A DNA stretch of 64,000 bases from positions 1,364,001-1,428,000 of the forward strand of contig OY729418.1 in the NCBI GenBank assembly GCA_963422275.1. The letters are read 5' to 3'. Shown here in pieces: positions 53,301 through 62,297 of this stretch. A program made the position numbers and the translations under genes. This DNA is from G963422275 sp963422275. GTDB lineage: Bacteria; Pseudomonadota; Alphaproteobacteria; Rhodobacterales; Rhodobacteraceae. Below the pieces are notes generated by a model. The model was given only the letters and a program-made list of their open reading frames with translations. It was not told the origin of the DNA and made no database searches. Within the stretch, counting starts at the first letter, position 1. Every line of letters starts with the position of its first letter.

Positions 53301-53454
53301 CGGATAACCGCAACCGTTCCATCAGGCCGTGGAGATTCGGAGAGGCTCATCTCGTGAACCGTTGCGACGGCAGGAGATTCCTCGATTTCGCCGGCCAGCG
53401 TCACCACCCTCGGTTCGACAGCTCCACGGCCCGATGGAACGGTTACGGATAACC
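53301..53454. repeat. 133-bp element with 23-bp inverted repeats and flanking direct repeats
   Basis: AACCGTTCCATCAGGCCGTG (53312 onward, 23 bp to 53334) is inverted at 53422-53444 with one mismatch. CGGATAACC flanks the pair in direct orientation (53301-53309 and 53446-53454). The layout looks like a tiny inverted-repeat element with a 9-bp target duplication, or a large operator. Another AACGGTTAC lies near 53477. The gap 53259-53647 holds no gene; this repeat is its only feature. Confidence 0.5.
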
Positions 53455-53647
53455 ATCTCTTCGTCCCCCGGAACCCGAACGGTTACGCAGGAGGTGACGG
53501 CGAGACAGGCAAATCCGGTTTCGGATTGCTTCCGCAAATCTTGGGAGTGAATTCGGGCAGTCTGCACTGAATGAAAGAAATTTCGTGTTATCAGTAGGTT
53601 ATTTCCGGTTGAAACGCTGATTGGCGCTGGATTTTCCTGGTAGATTG

Positions 53648-54602
53648 CAGAACTGTGACGCAAGTCATGAAGCCGAACGCCGTCGAGATCGGCGCGCTCG
53701 CGGATACGGTTCCAGGAATTGTTGATGTTGGTCTGATGGGTGCCCTTCTTCCAGCCAAGGAACACCCAGCGATTGTCCGGGGTGCGCGGCAACGCCGCCA
53801 GTACCTCCGCCGCCGCGGGCGGCATCGGAACGATGCGCGGACCCGCCTTGCTGTCGGCGAGCCGCATCTCGCCCGCCTCAAAGTCTTGGTCGTCCCAAGC
53901 AAGGCCCATGATCTCGTTGCGGCGGCATCCGGTCAGCACCAGCAGCCGGGTCGCCGCCGCCGCGTGCCGAGATGCGAGCCGCTTCGAAGGCGCGATGTTG
54001 AGGGTGCGGCCAAGCTAGGCCAACTCCCTAGGCGTCAGGAAGCGCTCCTTGTGCGGCTCCACCTGGTAGCGGCGCACCGACCGGCACGGGTTCCGGCCCG
54101 GCGGGCGCATCTCCCAGAGTTCGGCCATGTTGAACATCTTCACCAGGATGTCGACCGTCCGGTTTGCCACCGTGGGCATGTCGCTCAGCCCGAACTGGAA
54201 CCTGAGGATGTGCTTCTTCAGCATGAGGCCGTAGTGCTTGATGGTATGGGGCTTGCAGTGCATCGCGACGTACTCGCGCTCGTAGCGTTCGGCCAAATCG
54301 GCCACGGTCGGTTCGGGTTGGGGCTCCTGCTCGACGGGTGGCAGTCCGGCCTTGAGGCGCGCGATGATGTTCGCGGCGTCCTTGCGGGCATGGTCGGGCG
54401 CGATGTCTCCGTGATGGCCGACCGTGAAGCGCTTGGACTTGCCGTTGGCCCGCGTCTGCACCACGTAGACCTTGCGCCCCGTCGGATAGACGCGAATGCC
54501 GAACCCCGGGAGCTCGCTGTCCCAGAACACCGCGTCCTTGCCGTTGACCGCGAGGCGGTCCGCGATACGCTTGGTGAGCGTTCGGTACTGGCGTTCGGGC
54601 AT
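53648..54602 (-). pseudogene. tyrosine-type integrase with in-frame TAG and lost C-terminus
   Basis: ATG 54602 begins MPERQYRTLTKRIADRLAVN, then GFGIRVYPTGRKVYVVQTRA (DUF4102-type arm-binding domain) and YVAMHCKPHTIKHYGLMLKK (core-binding domain). A TAG stands after FLTPRELA (54015-54017). The same frame continues LGRTLNIAPSKRLASRHAAA, LVLTGCRRNEIMGLAWDD (catalytic Arg) and VRLHDLRHSSA (HxxR). Homology stops at about 53650, before the catalytic His and Tyr. It is a dead P4-type integrase that may have brought part of this island; no tRNA or att site was found. Confidence 0.78.
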
Positions 54603-55045
54603 GGCGGTGCTCCTCGACGATAGGGGCGCTCTTCGGTTCGCCGGATTGGGCAAGCTCCAGAGGGGTTGCGACCCAGTAAGCAAACCGAAAGCGACTGGCA
54701 GAAAACCGGTGCGTATTGGAGCGCATCCGAGGCAGGAACGCAAGGGGTGAAACAGATCGCAAATCTTAGAAAGATAGATTATTTACAATGTGTTATATCG
54801 TATAAGGGCGTCTCAGCACACGCTGACGTAGTTAGGGCTAGGTGTCGGAAAGAGTGAGTTGTCTTCTAGTGACAAAGCTCGTTGCGGCATTGAGGGTCGC
54901 GAACAGCGAGGTCGTTCCCTTTCGCTTGCAGTCGCGAGTTTACCGCAAGTGAAACCAAATATTTTAGCCATACTAAATTTATTGTTGACAATGACTAGGC
55001 CAAACATCAAATTTAACCCACGTTAAAATAATTGCCGGGAAAATT
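54603..55045. other. gene-free, AT-richer stretch before the regulator fragment
   Basis: No gene. From about 54780 the sequence is AT-richer than its surroundings. TTGTTGACAATGACTAGGCC near 54985-55005 resembles the TTGACT-containing region upstream of the XRE-cupin regulator (35681), so it is probably that paralogue's old promoter. Confidence 0.4.
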
Positions 55046-55150
55046 ATGGAAGCGGTTCGAACTACCTTGGCGGAAGGCCAGAACGGCTTGGGGCCTGTCG
55101 GAAAAAAGCTCCAGGAGCGCAGGCGCGAGCTCGGCTTAACGCTTCAAACC
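55046..55150 (+). pseudogene. N-terminal fragment of an XRE-cupin regulator paralogue
   Basis: ATG 55046 encodes MEAVRTTLAEGQNGLGPVGK then KLQERRRELGLTLQ, nearly identical in pattern to the N-terminus of the regulator at 36154 (MVEATHTTLAEGQNGLEPVG). Homology stops inside the helix-turn-helix at about 55147; the following codons, to a stop at 55306, are unrelated. The rest of the gene, including the cupin domain, is missing. The junction marks the left border of the AbiEii pair. Confidence 0.72.
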
Positions 55151-55302
55151 GCACCGGGTCGAATAGTGTCTTCGGCTGCCGGTCGGCTGGAAGTACCGGA
55201 CTGGGCAAAGGAGATGACCGAAGTGCGGCAGACGGTTGGCCCGGCGGCGACTTCGGGCCATTGCAGGGCGGCCGATCGCGAACACATAGAGGACGTTGGT
55301 TC

Positions 55303-56001
55303 GTGACCGAACTTGAAATTCCGGAACCGGCCGGCGGCGTTCTCGCAAAGGTGGCGCCAACGCTGTTGAAAGTTTGGCGGCCGGAGGAAATTGCGCTTGG
55401 GGGCGGCACCGCCTTGGCCGCGCGGTGGCACCACCGGATCAGCACCGACATTGACATCTTCGTGTCGTCCGAAATGTTCAGCCGGACCGCGGGCAGATGG
55501 GACTCCCTTCTGGCCGATACCGGAGTCCTGAAACTGGAGGGCGGCGAAAGGTGGATCAAGGGGGTGTTCCCTGAGGGCGACTTCGGCATCGCCACGACCG
55601 CCCGCGTCCTTCCCGGGCACGAATCTCCGGTCGTGGACCGAGTCCGAGGATGGGGAATCGCACTGGAGCCGACGGCCGAAATCCTTGCCAGGAAACTCAG
55701 GCTGCACATGTACGGAAACGGCGAATTCGTTGCTAGGGACTTCTACGACATCTGCACGGCTGCAGAGGAGGAGGCGCCCGCCCTGCAAATTGCTCTGACG
55801 GTCCTGTCGCAGGACCAGCGCGTCGAGCTTGCAGAGGAAATCGGCACGCTCGGCGGGCGGACGCCGAAGCTCGACCGAGCCTTGCTGAGGGTCCACCGCC
55901 CAGAATGGCTGAACGCCCTCGCCTCCCGGACTGCCGGGCTGATCGGACCGGTGCCGGAACCAACACCAAAGCCCGACGACTCGTTCTCTCCGGGGTTCTG
56001 A
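55303..56001 (+). CDS. AbiEii/AbiGii-type nucleotidyltransferase (toxin-like)
   Basis: A 232-residue protein from GTG 55303 with AGAGGA upstream. It has the nucleotidyltransferase motif IALGGGTALAARWHHRISTD followed by DIDIFV (GG...RxSxDIDxF), then LEPTAEILARKLRLHMYGNG and ARDFYDICTA, as in the AbiEii/AbiGii toxin family and related stand-alone proteins. AbiEii toxins block growth by modifying RNA and are part of abortive-infection type IV systems. The usual AbiEi antitoxin gene is not upstream; the next gene, 4 bp downstream, is the candidate partner. Confidence 0.8.
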   Translation: MTELEIPEPAGGVLAKVAPTLLKVWRPEEIALGGGTALAARWHHRISTDIDIFVSSEMFSRTAGRWDSLLADTGVLKLEGGERWIKGVFPEGDFGIATTARVLPGHESPVVDRVRGWGIALEPTAEILARKLRLHMYGNGEFVARDFYDICTAAEEEAPALQIALTVLSQDQRVELAEEIGTLGGRTPKLDRALLRVHRPEWLNALASRTAGLIGPVPEPTPKPDDSFSPGF

Positions 56002-56004
56002 CCG

Positions 56005-56622
56005 ATGCCGTTTGACGTCGATGCGGTTCGCAGGGAGTTCTGGCGGCTTGACCGGACCGGCGGCACGCTCCGCCATGACCGAGTTCCGACAAAGGAGGAA
56101 ATTCATGCCCGCTGGCATTGGCGGACGGAGAACCTGCTGCGAAAAAGGGGACTTGATCCGGCGGCGGCGGATGTGGGCAGGGACAGTTTCCTGCTGAGCG
56201 GCCGCGGCCGCCCGCTGCTCAGGGAGGGCGATCCGCCACTGGAACGCCGCTTTCGCTACGATCCCATGCCACTGGACTGGTTCGAAAATTCGGCGGCCCG
56301 CGCCATCTTTCGCGATCCCGATCCCGATCCCGATCATGGGCTGCTAGAGCTTCTGTGCGGCAAACATCTGGCCGGGTGGGCCAACCGGCCCTCCGGAACG
56401 GAGATGTTCGGGATGCTGACCGAAGGCGCACATGGCGACGGCGACCAGCTGATGGTGCGCGAACTGCTGGCCGACATCCAGCCCGAGATCTACCCTAGGT
56501 TGCGTCGCCAGGACGCGCTCAGCGTGTGGCATGTGGCTCGCGCCGCGCTGGAATGCGAGGTTCGCCGCGGCGCGCTGTCTTGGTGGCTGAACCAGTTCAC
56601 TGAAGAGCCGGCCAATGGCTGA
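56005..56622 (+). CDS. uncharacterised protein paired with the AbiEii-like gene
   Basis: A 205-residue protein that I do not recognise, starting 3 bp after the AbiEii-like stop. It is rich in Arg, Asp and Trp. It includes EEIHARWHWRTENLLRKRGL, DSFLLSGRGRPLLREGDPPL and DALSVWHVARAALECEVRRG. A short Asp-Pro repeat (DPDPDPD) is encoded by a tandem GATCCC run at about 56310-56335. No signal peptide or membrane helix. Position suggests an antitoxin or cofactor for the nucleotidyltransferase, in reversed order from classical AbiE. The 215 bp after it contain no gene. Confidence 0.65.
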   Translation: MPFDVDAVRREFWRLDRTGGTLRHDRVPTKEEIHARWHWRTENLLRKRGLDPAAADVGRDSFLLSGRGRPLLREGDPPLERRFRYDPMPLDWFENSAARAIFRDPDPDPDHGLLELLCGKHLAGWANRPSGTEMFGMLTEGAHGDGDQLMVRELLADIQPEIYPRLRRQDALSVWHVARAALECEVRRGALSWWLNQFTEEPANG

Positions 56623-56837
56623 TGCAGCTGGCCCAAGTTATCGCAGGAGTGCTCGGCGCGAGCTGCGCCTCCGTTTCCGGGACCTTCCCCGACCCGTCGG
56701 CCGCCGAGTCCGTCGGGGACATGGGTTGGGTATTCCGGTCCCTTTCGCTCATTCCGCGCTGGTTCGGCCACGCGGAAGACGACAACGAACGCCAGTTGAC
56801 GGTGGCTCGCCATTGAATTGAAAGGAGGATCTTTTCC

Positions 56838-57719
56838 ATGACAAGCAATGACAAACTCAAGGTGATGTACCTTAGCCCAACAGGAGTGGCCGACTACGAT
56901 CATGTGTTCGCAGACATGGCGCGAGACCACAAGCTTCCCAATACAGAGGTGCACATCACCTCCTTGAAACCAAGCGACGGGGCGTTTTCACACATTGAAT
57001 TCAGAAGTTACGAGACAATTGTGTCGTCGGGGATCGTCCGGGCTTCCAGAGCCGCAGCAAGGGAAGGTTTCGATGCGCTCGCGATCGGGTGTTTCTACGA
57101 CACTGCATTGCTCGACGCCCGAGAGGTGTCGGAAACCATGGTTGTGACAGCTCCCTGCTCGTCCTCGCTGGATATAGCTGCAAGCTTGTCAAACCGCTTC
57201 GGAATTATTGTCGGAAGGCGCAAGTGGGTGGATCAGATGAATGCCACCGTCGTTGCGAACGGAATGGGTCACAGATTGAGCGGGTTCTATCACGTCGATC
57301 TCGGCGTAAACGACTTCCATGCCGACCACGATCGAACTCGAAACCTGCTGGTTCAAGCGGGCCAGCGCGCGATCGAGGAAGACTACGCAGAGGCTCTCAT
57401 TCTGGGTTGCACCCTAGAGATCGGATTTTACCAATATCTCTCTAGTACGCTCGGTGTTCCTGTGATAGATCCGTCGATCGCTGCGTTCAAGCGAGCGGAG
57501 TATGCTGCAGACCTAAGGCGCAAGTGCGGCTGGATTCCCAGCAGGCGATGGTCGTGTGAAGCACCTCCCGAAGAGGAAATCGCCCGATTCGGAATCATTG
57601 ACAACAGCGATGTGTTCGGAAACAGGATCGTGGTCCCTGCGGAATGGGTGCCGAGCACCTTTAGTGACGGGGCGACCAGATCTTCCCTTCAGGAACCAGC
57701 CGTCAGCGCCTTGGTTTGA
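56838..57719 (+). CDS. aspartate/glutamate (hydantoin) racemase family protein
   Basis: A 293-residue Asp/Glu/hydantoin racemase-like protein with a strong AAGGAGG site before ATG 56838. The two catalytic cysteines sit in LAIGCFYDTALLDAREVSE and EALILGCTLEIGFYQYL, each in its expected strand. The ~50-residue C-terminal extension is not part of the usual fold. With the M24 peptidase and HyuB genes downstream it fits hydantoin or N-carbamoyl amino-acid breakdown, where it would invert the alpha-carbon. Its stop overlaps the longest frame of the next gene. Confidence 0.85.
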   Translation: MTSNDKLKVMYLSPTGVADYDHVFADMARDHKLPNTEVHITSLKPSDGAFSHIEFRSYETIVSSGIVRASRAAAREGFDALAIGCFYDTALLDAREVSETMVVTAPCSSSLDIAASLSNRFGIIVGRRKWVDQMNATVVANGMGHRLSGFYHVDLGVNDFHADHDRTRNLLVQAGQRAIEEDYAEALILGCTLEIGFYQYLSSTLGVPVIDPSIAAFKRAEYAADLRRKCGWIPSRRWSCEAPPEEEIARFGIIDNSDVFGNRIVVPAEWVPSTFSDGATRSSLQEPAVSALV

Positions 57720-57778
57720 CATCGAAGGAAAGCGCATTTTGCATGGGTGGCACTCGCTACACGGAAAGGATAAAATCG

Positions 57779-58882
57779 ATGAAAAAGAGAATGGCCGAGC
57801 GTTTGGCCAGATTGCGTGCGCAGATGGACACCGCGGCCGTGGACCTTGTCGCCCTTGGTCCAGGAGCGCACATGTGCTGGCTGCTCGGGTTTCATCCGCA
57901 CGCGGACGAACGGTTCTGTCTGTTGCTGGTTGGCCCTGAACGGGAGGCGTTTGTGATGCCCGCGCTCAACGCCGAGGACACGCAGCAGAAGTCCGACATC
58001 GAGATGCACTCTTGGGACGACGCTGACGGACCGGGCGCAGCATTGAAGTTCGCGCTTTCGGCGACTGGAACCGCGCGCGCTCGGTCGGTTTCTCTCGACG
58101 AGACCATGCGCGCCGATTTCGCGATCAGGCTGCTCGAAGAACTGCCGGATGCCAAGTCGCAATTCACGGCTGACACGGTTGGAGCTCTGCGGATGCGCAA
58201 GGACGAAACCGAATATGCGTCGCTCAAGGAAAACGCCGGTTTCGCCGATGTCGCAATGCTCTCTGCGCTGGACTCGCTGGAGCCGGGAATCAGCGAACTC
58301 GAAGTCGCCCGCATCGTAAGGGAGACGTTCATCGCACAGGGAGCGGAACCGAAGTTCAACATTGTCGGATCTGGTCCCAACGGCGCTCTTCCGCACCACG
58401 CAACTGGCGAGAGAACGGTGAAAAAGGGCGACGCGATTGTCATCGACATTGGCGCGGGAAAGGGCGAGTTCACGAGCGATATCACTAGGGTGGCGGTGAT
58501 GGACGAACCGCCAGAAGAATTCGACAAGGTTCATTCAATCGTCGAGAATGCAGTTTTGGCGGCGATGGAGGCTGCCTGCCCCGGCGCACGAGCGGCCGAC
58601 GTCGACAATGCCGCCCGTACGGTGATTTCGGATGCTGGCTACGGGGAACATTTTGTGCACCGCACTGGCCATGGCCTCGGCGTAGAGGTTCACGAACCAC
58701 CGTACATAATGTCGTCATCTGAGCTCGTCCTTGACGAAGGGATGGTTTTTTCCATCGAGCCCGGGATCTATCTGACTGGCAGGTTCGGCGTCCGGCTGGA
58801 GGAAATCGTCTTCCTCAGAGCCGACGGTCCGGAGATACTGAGCGAACTGCCGAGAAACCGCTACCTCTGCACCTCGTCTTGA
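57779..58882 (+). CDS. M24 family metallopeptidase (Xaa-Pro peptidase/creatinase type)
   Basis: About 367 residues from ATG 57779, chosen because AAAGGA lies upstream; in-frame TTG 57716 and ATG 57743 are less likely. The C-terminal pita-bread domain has all five metal ligands: Asp/Asp in VIDIGAGKGEFTSDITRVAV, His in RTGHGLGVEVHEPP, Glu in MVFSIEPGIYLTG and Glu in GVRLEEIVF. The N-terminal creatinase-like domain starts at AERLARLRAQMDTAAVDLVA. It would hydrolyse an N-acyl, N-carbamoyl or Xaa-Pro bond in the same pathway. Confidence 0.9.
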   Translation: MKKRMAERLARLRAQMDTAAVDLVALGPGAHMCWLLGFHPHADERFCLLLVGPEREAFVMPALNAEDTQQKSDIEMHSWDDADGPGAALKFALSATGTARARSVSLDETMRADFAIRLLEELPDAKSQFTADTVGALRMRKDETEYASLKENAGFADVAMLSALDSLEPGISELEVARIVRETFIAQGAEPKFNIVGSGPNGALPHHATGERTVKKGDAIVIDIGAGKGEFTSDITRVAVMDEPPEEFDKVHSIVENAVLAAMEAACPGARAADVDNAARTVISDAGYGEHFVHRTGHGLGVEVHEPPYIMSSSELVLDEGMVFSIEPGIYLTGRFGVRLEEIVFLRADGPEILSELPRNRYLCTSS

Positions 58883-58888
58883 TCCGGC

Positions 58889-60457
58889 ATGACAACCGAT
58901 ACTTTCTCGCTGAACGTTGTCCAGGCTGGTTTGACGGCTGCTGCCGACGAGATGTTCACGCTGCTCCGCAAGACCGCGATGAGCCCGATAATCCATGAAG
59001 TGCTCGATGTGGGCACGGGTGTCACTGACGCCGATGGGAATCTCGTGGGATCCGGCGCCGGAATCCCCACGTTTGTCGGAGTTCTTGACAAAGCGGTCAA
59101 GTGCATCATCGAAATGCATGGAACGGACGCCATCAATGACGGCGACGTTTTCATCACTAACGACCCTTACTTTGGCGGTGTGACGCACCTGAGCGACGTC
59201 GTGGTGGCGAAACCAGTGCATCATGGGGGCAAGCGCATTGCCTGGACAGCATCCATTGCGCACTGGAGTGATGTCGGCGGGATGACCCCCGGCTCGATGT
59301 CGACCAAGGCTGTCGAGATTTTTCAGGAAGGGCTTCGGCTTCCGGCGGTGCGACTGTTTGACGGCGGACGGAAGGTTGCGGGCCTGTTCGAGATCATCAC
59401 CGCGAACTCGCGCCTTCCGGACTTTTCGATGGGCGACCTCTGGGCCCAGATTGCCGGATGCCGCAGAGCAGGAGATCGAATATCCAAGTTGGCGGCAAGC
59501 TATGGACCAGAAACGCTTCGCGAAGCCATAAATCTTCTGTTCGATGAAGGCGAGCATCGGTCCCGGCGCGGGATGTCCAAGCTGCCGAAGGGCGAGTACG
59601 CGATCGAGGAGGAGCAGGACGACGGAGAAGTCTGGAAATCTCGCATACGGGTTACCGATGAGGAGTTCGTGGTTGATCTAAGGGGCAATCCAAAACGAGA
59701 CCGGGAGCCATACAACACGAGCCGCGACGGCGCGGTGATTTCGGCGCAGATGATCTTCAAGGCACTAACCGACCCTGAGCTGTTTGCGAACGAGGGATCC
59801 TTCCGCCCGCTCAAGGTCATCACGGAACCAGGAACCATATTCCACGCCACCGAGCCGTCACCGCACGGATATTATTTCGAGACACGCATCCGGCTATTCG
59901 ACATGCTCTGGCGATGCATGTCAGAGGCCATGCCGGAAAGCCTTCCGGCTGGACACTTCGGCTCCATCTGCGGAACCGTCATTGTCGGTGTCCACCCGGA
60001 AACTGGGAGGAAATACACTCTGGTCGAGCCGCAGATGGGCGGATGGGGTGCGACATCGAGACGCGACGGCTTGAACTGCATGTATTCGTGCAATCATGGC
60101 GAAACTTTCAACTGCCCGGTGGAGATTTGCGAGGCCCGTTACGGCATCGATGTTGGTTGGAAACGCATGAATGACGTTGCGGCGGGCGCGGGCCTTCATA
60201 AGGGTGGCAAGGGTCTTTCCGTTTCCTACCGTCCGCGCTCCCGCGCGATGCTGGCCGCGGGCTACAGCAAGCACCGCAAAGCTGTGTGGGGTGCAAATGG
60301 AGGCAGCGAGGGTGGCAACAACCGGATCTGCGTGATCCGCCGAGACGGGAATCGAGAGATCTTTTCGTTCGTGAGCGACTTGGTGGTGTCTCCTGGAGAC
60401 CAGATACTCATCGAGACAGCAAATGGCGGCGGGTGGGGCAAGCCGATAGAAAGCTAG
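58889..60457 (+). CDS. hyuB: hydantoinase/oxoprolinase family protein, B subunit
   Basis: A 522-residue HyuB protein. It has FTLLRKTAMSPIIHEVLDVG at the N-terminus, GDVFITNDPYFGGVTHLSDV (the HyuB NDPYxGGTHxxD motif) and TVIVGVHPETGRKYTLVEPQ, and ends VSPGDQILIETANGGGWGKP. It starts 6 bp after the M24 stop. HyuB carries the hydrolytic half of the ATP-dependent ring-opening complex with HyuA, encoded far away at 42535-44619. The 274 bp after it hold no gene. Confidence 0.93.
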   Translation: MTTDTFSLNVVQAGLTAAADEMFTLLRKTAMSPIIHEVLDVGTGVTDADGNLVGSGAGIPTFVGVLDKAVKCIIEMHGTDAINDGDVFITNDPYFGGVTHLSDVVVAKPVHHGGKRIAWTASIAHWSDVGGMTPGSMSTKAVEIFQEGLRLPAVRLFDGGRKVAGLFEIITANSRLPDFSMGDLWAQIAGCRRAGDRISKLAASYGPETLREAINLLFDEGEHRSRRGMSKLPKGEYAIEEEQDDGEVWKSRIRVTDEEFVVDLRGNPKRDREPYNTSRDGAVISAQMIFKALTDPELFANEGSFRPLKVITEPGTIFHATEPSPHGYYFETRIRLFDMLWRCMSEAMPESLPAGHFGSICGTVIVGVHPETGRKYTLVEPQMGGWGATSRRDGLNCMYSCNHGETFNCPVEICEARYGIDVGWKRMNDVAAGAGLHKGGKGLSVSYRPRSRAMLAAGYSKHRKAVWGANGGSEGGNNRICVIRRDGNREIFSFVSDLVVSPGDQILIETANGGGWGKPIES

Positions 60458-60731
60458 ACCTGAAGGACCCGAATGCAGTCCACATCATTATGGCCGGAAT
60501 TCGAGGTGGCGGAAACGTTGCCCGACATCGGTTGTTCGGAACCTGAGCGACGCCCTTGGTCGTCCTCGCAAGTTGCCGATGCCGCCGTTGGCGGGAATTG
60601 CTGGAGAAACGGCATGGCGGAAGCCCCAGCCTGATCGAACATGGCATGGAGAATGTTTGGCCTGTCCGCAACTAGGTTGTATACTCGTAAGTTGCGTAAC
60701 CTGATGCGGACAGGTTTTTACGTTCAAGCCA

Positions 60732-61230
60732 TGGAGGTGTCGGTGATGTCTCGCTGCGACCTGACCGATCGGGAACGGGCCGCGGTCCAACCGCTGCCGC
60801 CGAACCGGCCGCGCGGGGTGCCGCGGGTCGGCGACCGCCGGAGGAATGCGGGCACGGCACGACAGTCTGCAACCGCTGGTCCGGGAAGGACACAGGGTGC
60901 GCATTTTCAATGTCTTGAGCGCCGAGGCGCCGGAGGCGCTCCATCTCATCGACAGCTCGGTCCTTCCCGCCTACCAGCGCCCGGCGGACGGGAAAGGGGG
61001 CTCCGGACCCCACCATCGGGCGCTCCCGGGGCGGGGTGGGCGGCAAGATCCATGTTGTCGTCGGCACCGGCGGCCTGCCGGTCAAGTTCGCTCCGATTGC
61101 CAGGCAGGTTTCTGACAAAACCGTCGCGGCGCTTCCGGGCGATCGCCACGCGCTGCGATTATTCGGCGGTTGTCTGCGATCGGGTTCCTCCGGAGGAAAG
61201 GGTTGCCGCCACTCACCGGGTTGTGTGCTG
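60732..61230 (+). pseudogene. IS5-family transposase, degraded (second copy)
   Basis: Begins MEVSVMSRCDLTDRERAAVQ, homologous to the relic at 10004-10568, with the same 50 bp before the start. It continues AHFQCLERRGAGGAPSHRQL and later SRRFRAIATRC in shifted frames, ending near 61230. The catalytic region is scrambled. It lies just before the orphan ABC ATPase gene, replacing whatever preceded that gene. Confidence 0.58.
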
Positions 61231-61253
61231 GCGCCACAGGGAAATCTTCGGGA

Positions 61254-62294
61254 ATGCCCGAGACCTTTGACAACATTCTCAGCCTGCGCGGGGTCAAGAC
61301 CCATTTTGGCATTCGCGCCGGTGTCTTCAAGCGGGTTGCGGGCTGGGTCAAGGCGGTCGACGGGGTCGATCTGGACATCAGGCGCGGCGAGGTGCTTGGC
61401 CTTGTGGGGGAAAGCGGTTGCGGCAAGACCACGCTCGGGAAATCGATCCTGCAGCTGGTGCGCGCGACCGAGGGCGAGATCGTCTATCATTCCGACCGCG
61501 GGCCGGTCGAGCTTTGCGGTCTGAGCGATCTTGAGATGAACCGGCATCGCAGGAAACTGCAGATCGTGTTTCAGGATCCGCATTCGTCGCTGAACCCCGC
61601 CTTCACGATTCTTGGCTCGCTTGAAGACCCGCTGAAGCAGTTCGGGGTCTCGTCCAGGAAGCAACGTCGCCGCATCATCGGCGACCTGCTTGAGGCGGTG
61701 AACCTCAGGCGCGAACACATGGACCTTTATCCGCACGAGTTTTCTGGCGGTCAGCGTCAGCGGATTGGCATTGCGCGCGCGTTGTGCGTCGGACCGGAAC
61801 TTGTTGTGTGCGACGAGGCGGTCAGCGCTCTGGACGTGTCGATACAGGCGCAGGTTCTTCAGCTGTTGATGGAGCTGAGGCGCGAACGAAACCTGACCTA
61901 TGTTTTCATCACGCATGATCTGAGTGTGGCGGAATATGTCTGCGACCGGATTGCGGTGATGTATCTGGGCCGGATCGTTGAGCTTGGCCGGGCGGAGGAC
62001 ATCTTTGCCGAGACGGCGCATCCCTATACGCAGGCGCTGCTTTCGGCGATACCGGTTGCCGATCTTGACAGGAAAACCGAGCGGGTTGTCCTGGAGGGCG
62101 ATGTTCCCAGTCCGGTCAGTCCGCCGCCGGGCTGCCCGTTTCATCCGCGTTGCCGCTCGGCGACCGAGATCTGCAAATCCGATCCCCCGAGGCTGCTTGC
62201 CCGCGATTTCAGCGCTGAGCCGCACCTGGCGGCCTGCCACAACGCCGGCCGGACCCGTCGTCGGGCGATTGCAGGTTCCCGAAACCGGCGCTGA
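61254..62294 (+). CDS. oligopeptide ABC transporter ATP-binding protein, DppF/OppF type
   Basis: A 346-residue ATPase from ATG 61254; a longer frame from 61170 is IS-derived. Walker A GLVGESGCGKTTLGKSILQL, Q-loop LQIVFQDPHSSLNPAFTILG, signature FSGGQRQRIGIARALCVGPE, Walker B LVVCDEAVSALDVSIQAQ. Unlike the ATPases at 40344/41222 it has the full C-terminal oligopeptide extension with Cys residues (PPPGCPFHPRCRSATEIC). Its cognate permeases and DppD partner are not in the window; the IS5 relic just upstream may have removed them. Confidence 0.9.
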   Translation: MPETFDNILSLRGVKTHFGIRAGVFKRVAGWVKAVDGVDLDIRRGEVLGLVGESGCGKTTLGKSILQLVRATEGEIVYHSDRGPVELCGLSDLEMNRHRRKLQIVFQDPHSSLNPAFTILGSLEDPLKQFGVSSRKQRRRIIGDLLEAVNLRREHMDLYPHEFSGGQRQRIGIARALCVGPELVVCDEAVSALDVSIQAQVLQLLMELRRERNLTYVFITHDLSVAEYVCDRIAVMYLGRIVELGRAEDIFAETAHPYTQALLSAIPVADLDRKTERVVLEGDVPSPVSPPPGCPFHPRCRSATEICKSDPPRLLARDFSAEPHLAACHNAGRTRRRAIAGSRNRR

Positions 62295-62297
62295 CCG

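Noticed and set aside
53648..54602. tRNA gene or att site next to the integrase remnant
   Set aside because: No cloverleaf-like sequence or direct repeat of the integrase end was seen within about 1 kb on either side.
60661..60720. Long hairpin CCTGTCCGCA...TGCGGACAGG followed by TTTTT, looking like the terminator of the hyuB operon
   Set aside because: The right part of this sequence is shared with the region before the other IS5 relic (10569-10620), so the hairpin spans an IS boundary and lies about 200 bp after hyuB; the loop is also long (34 bases).
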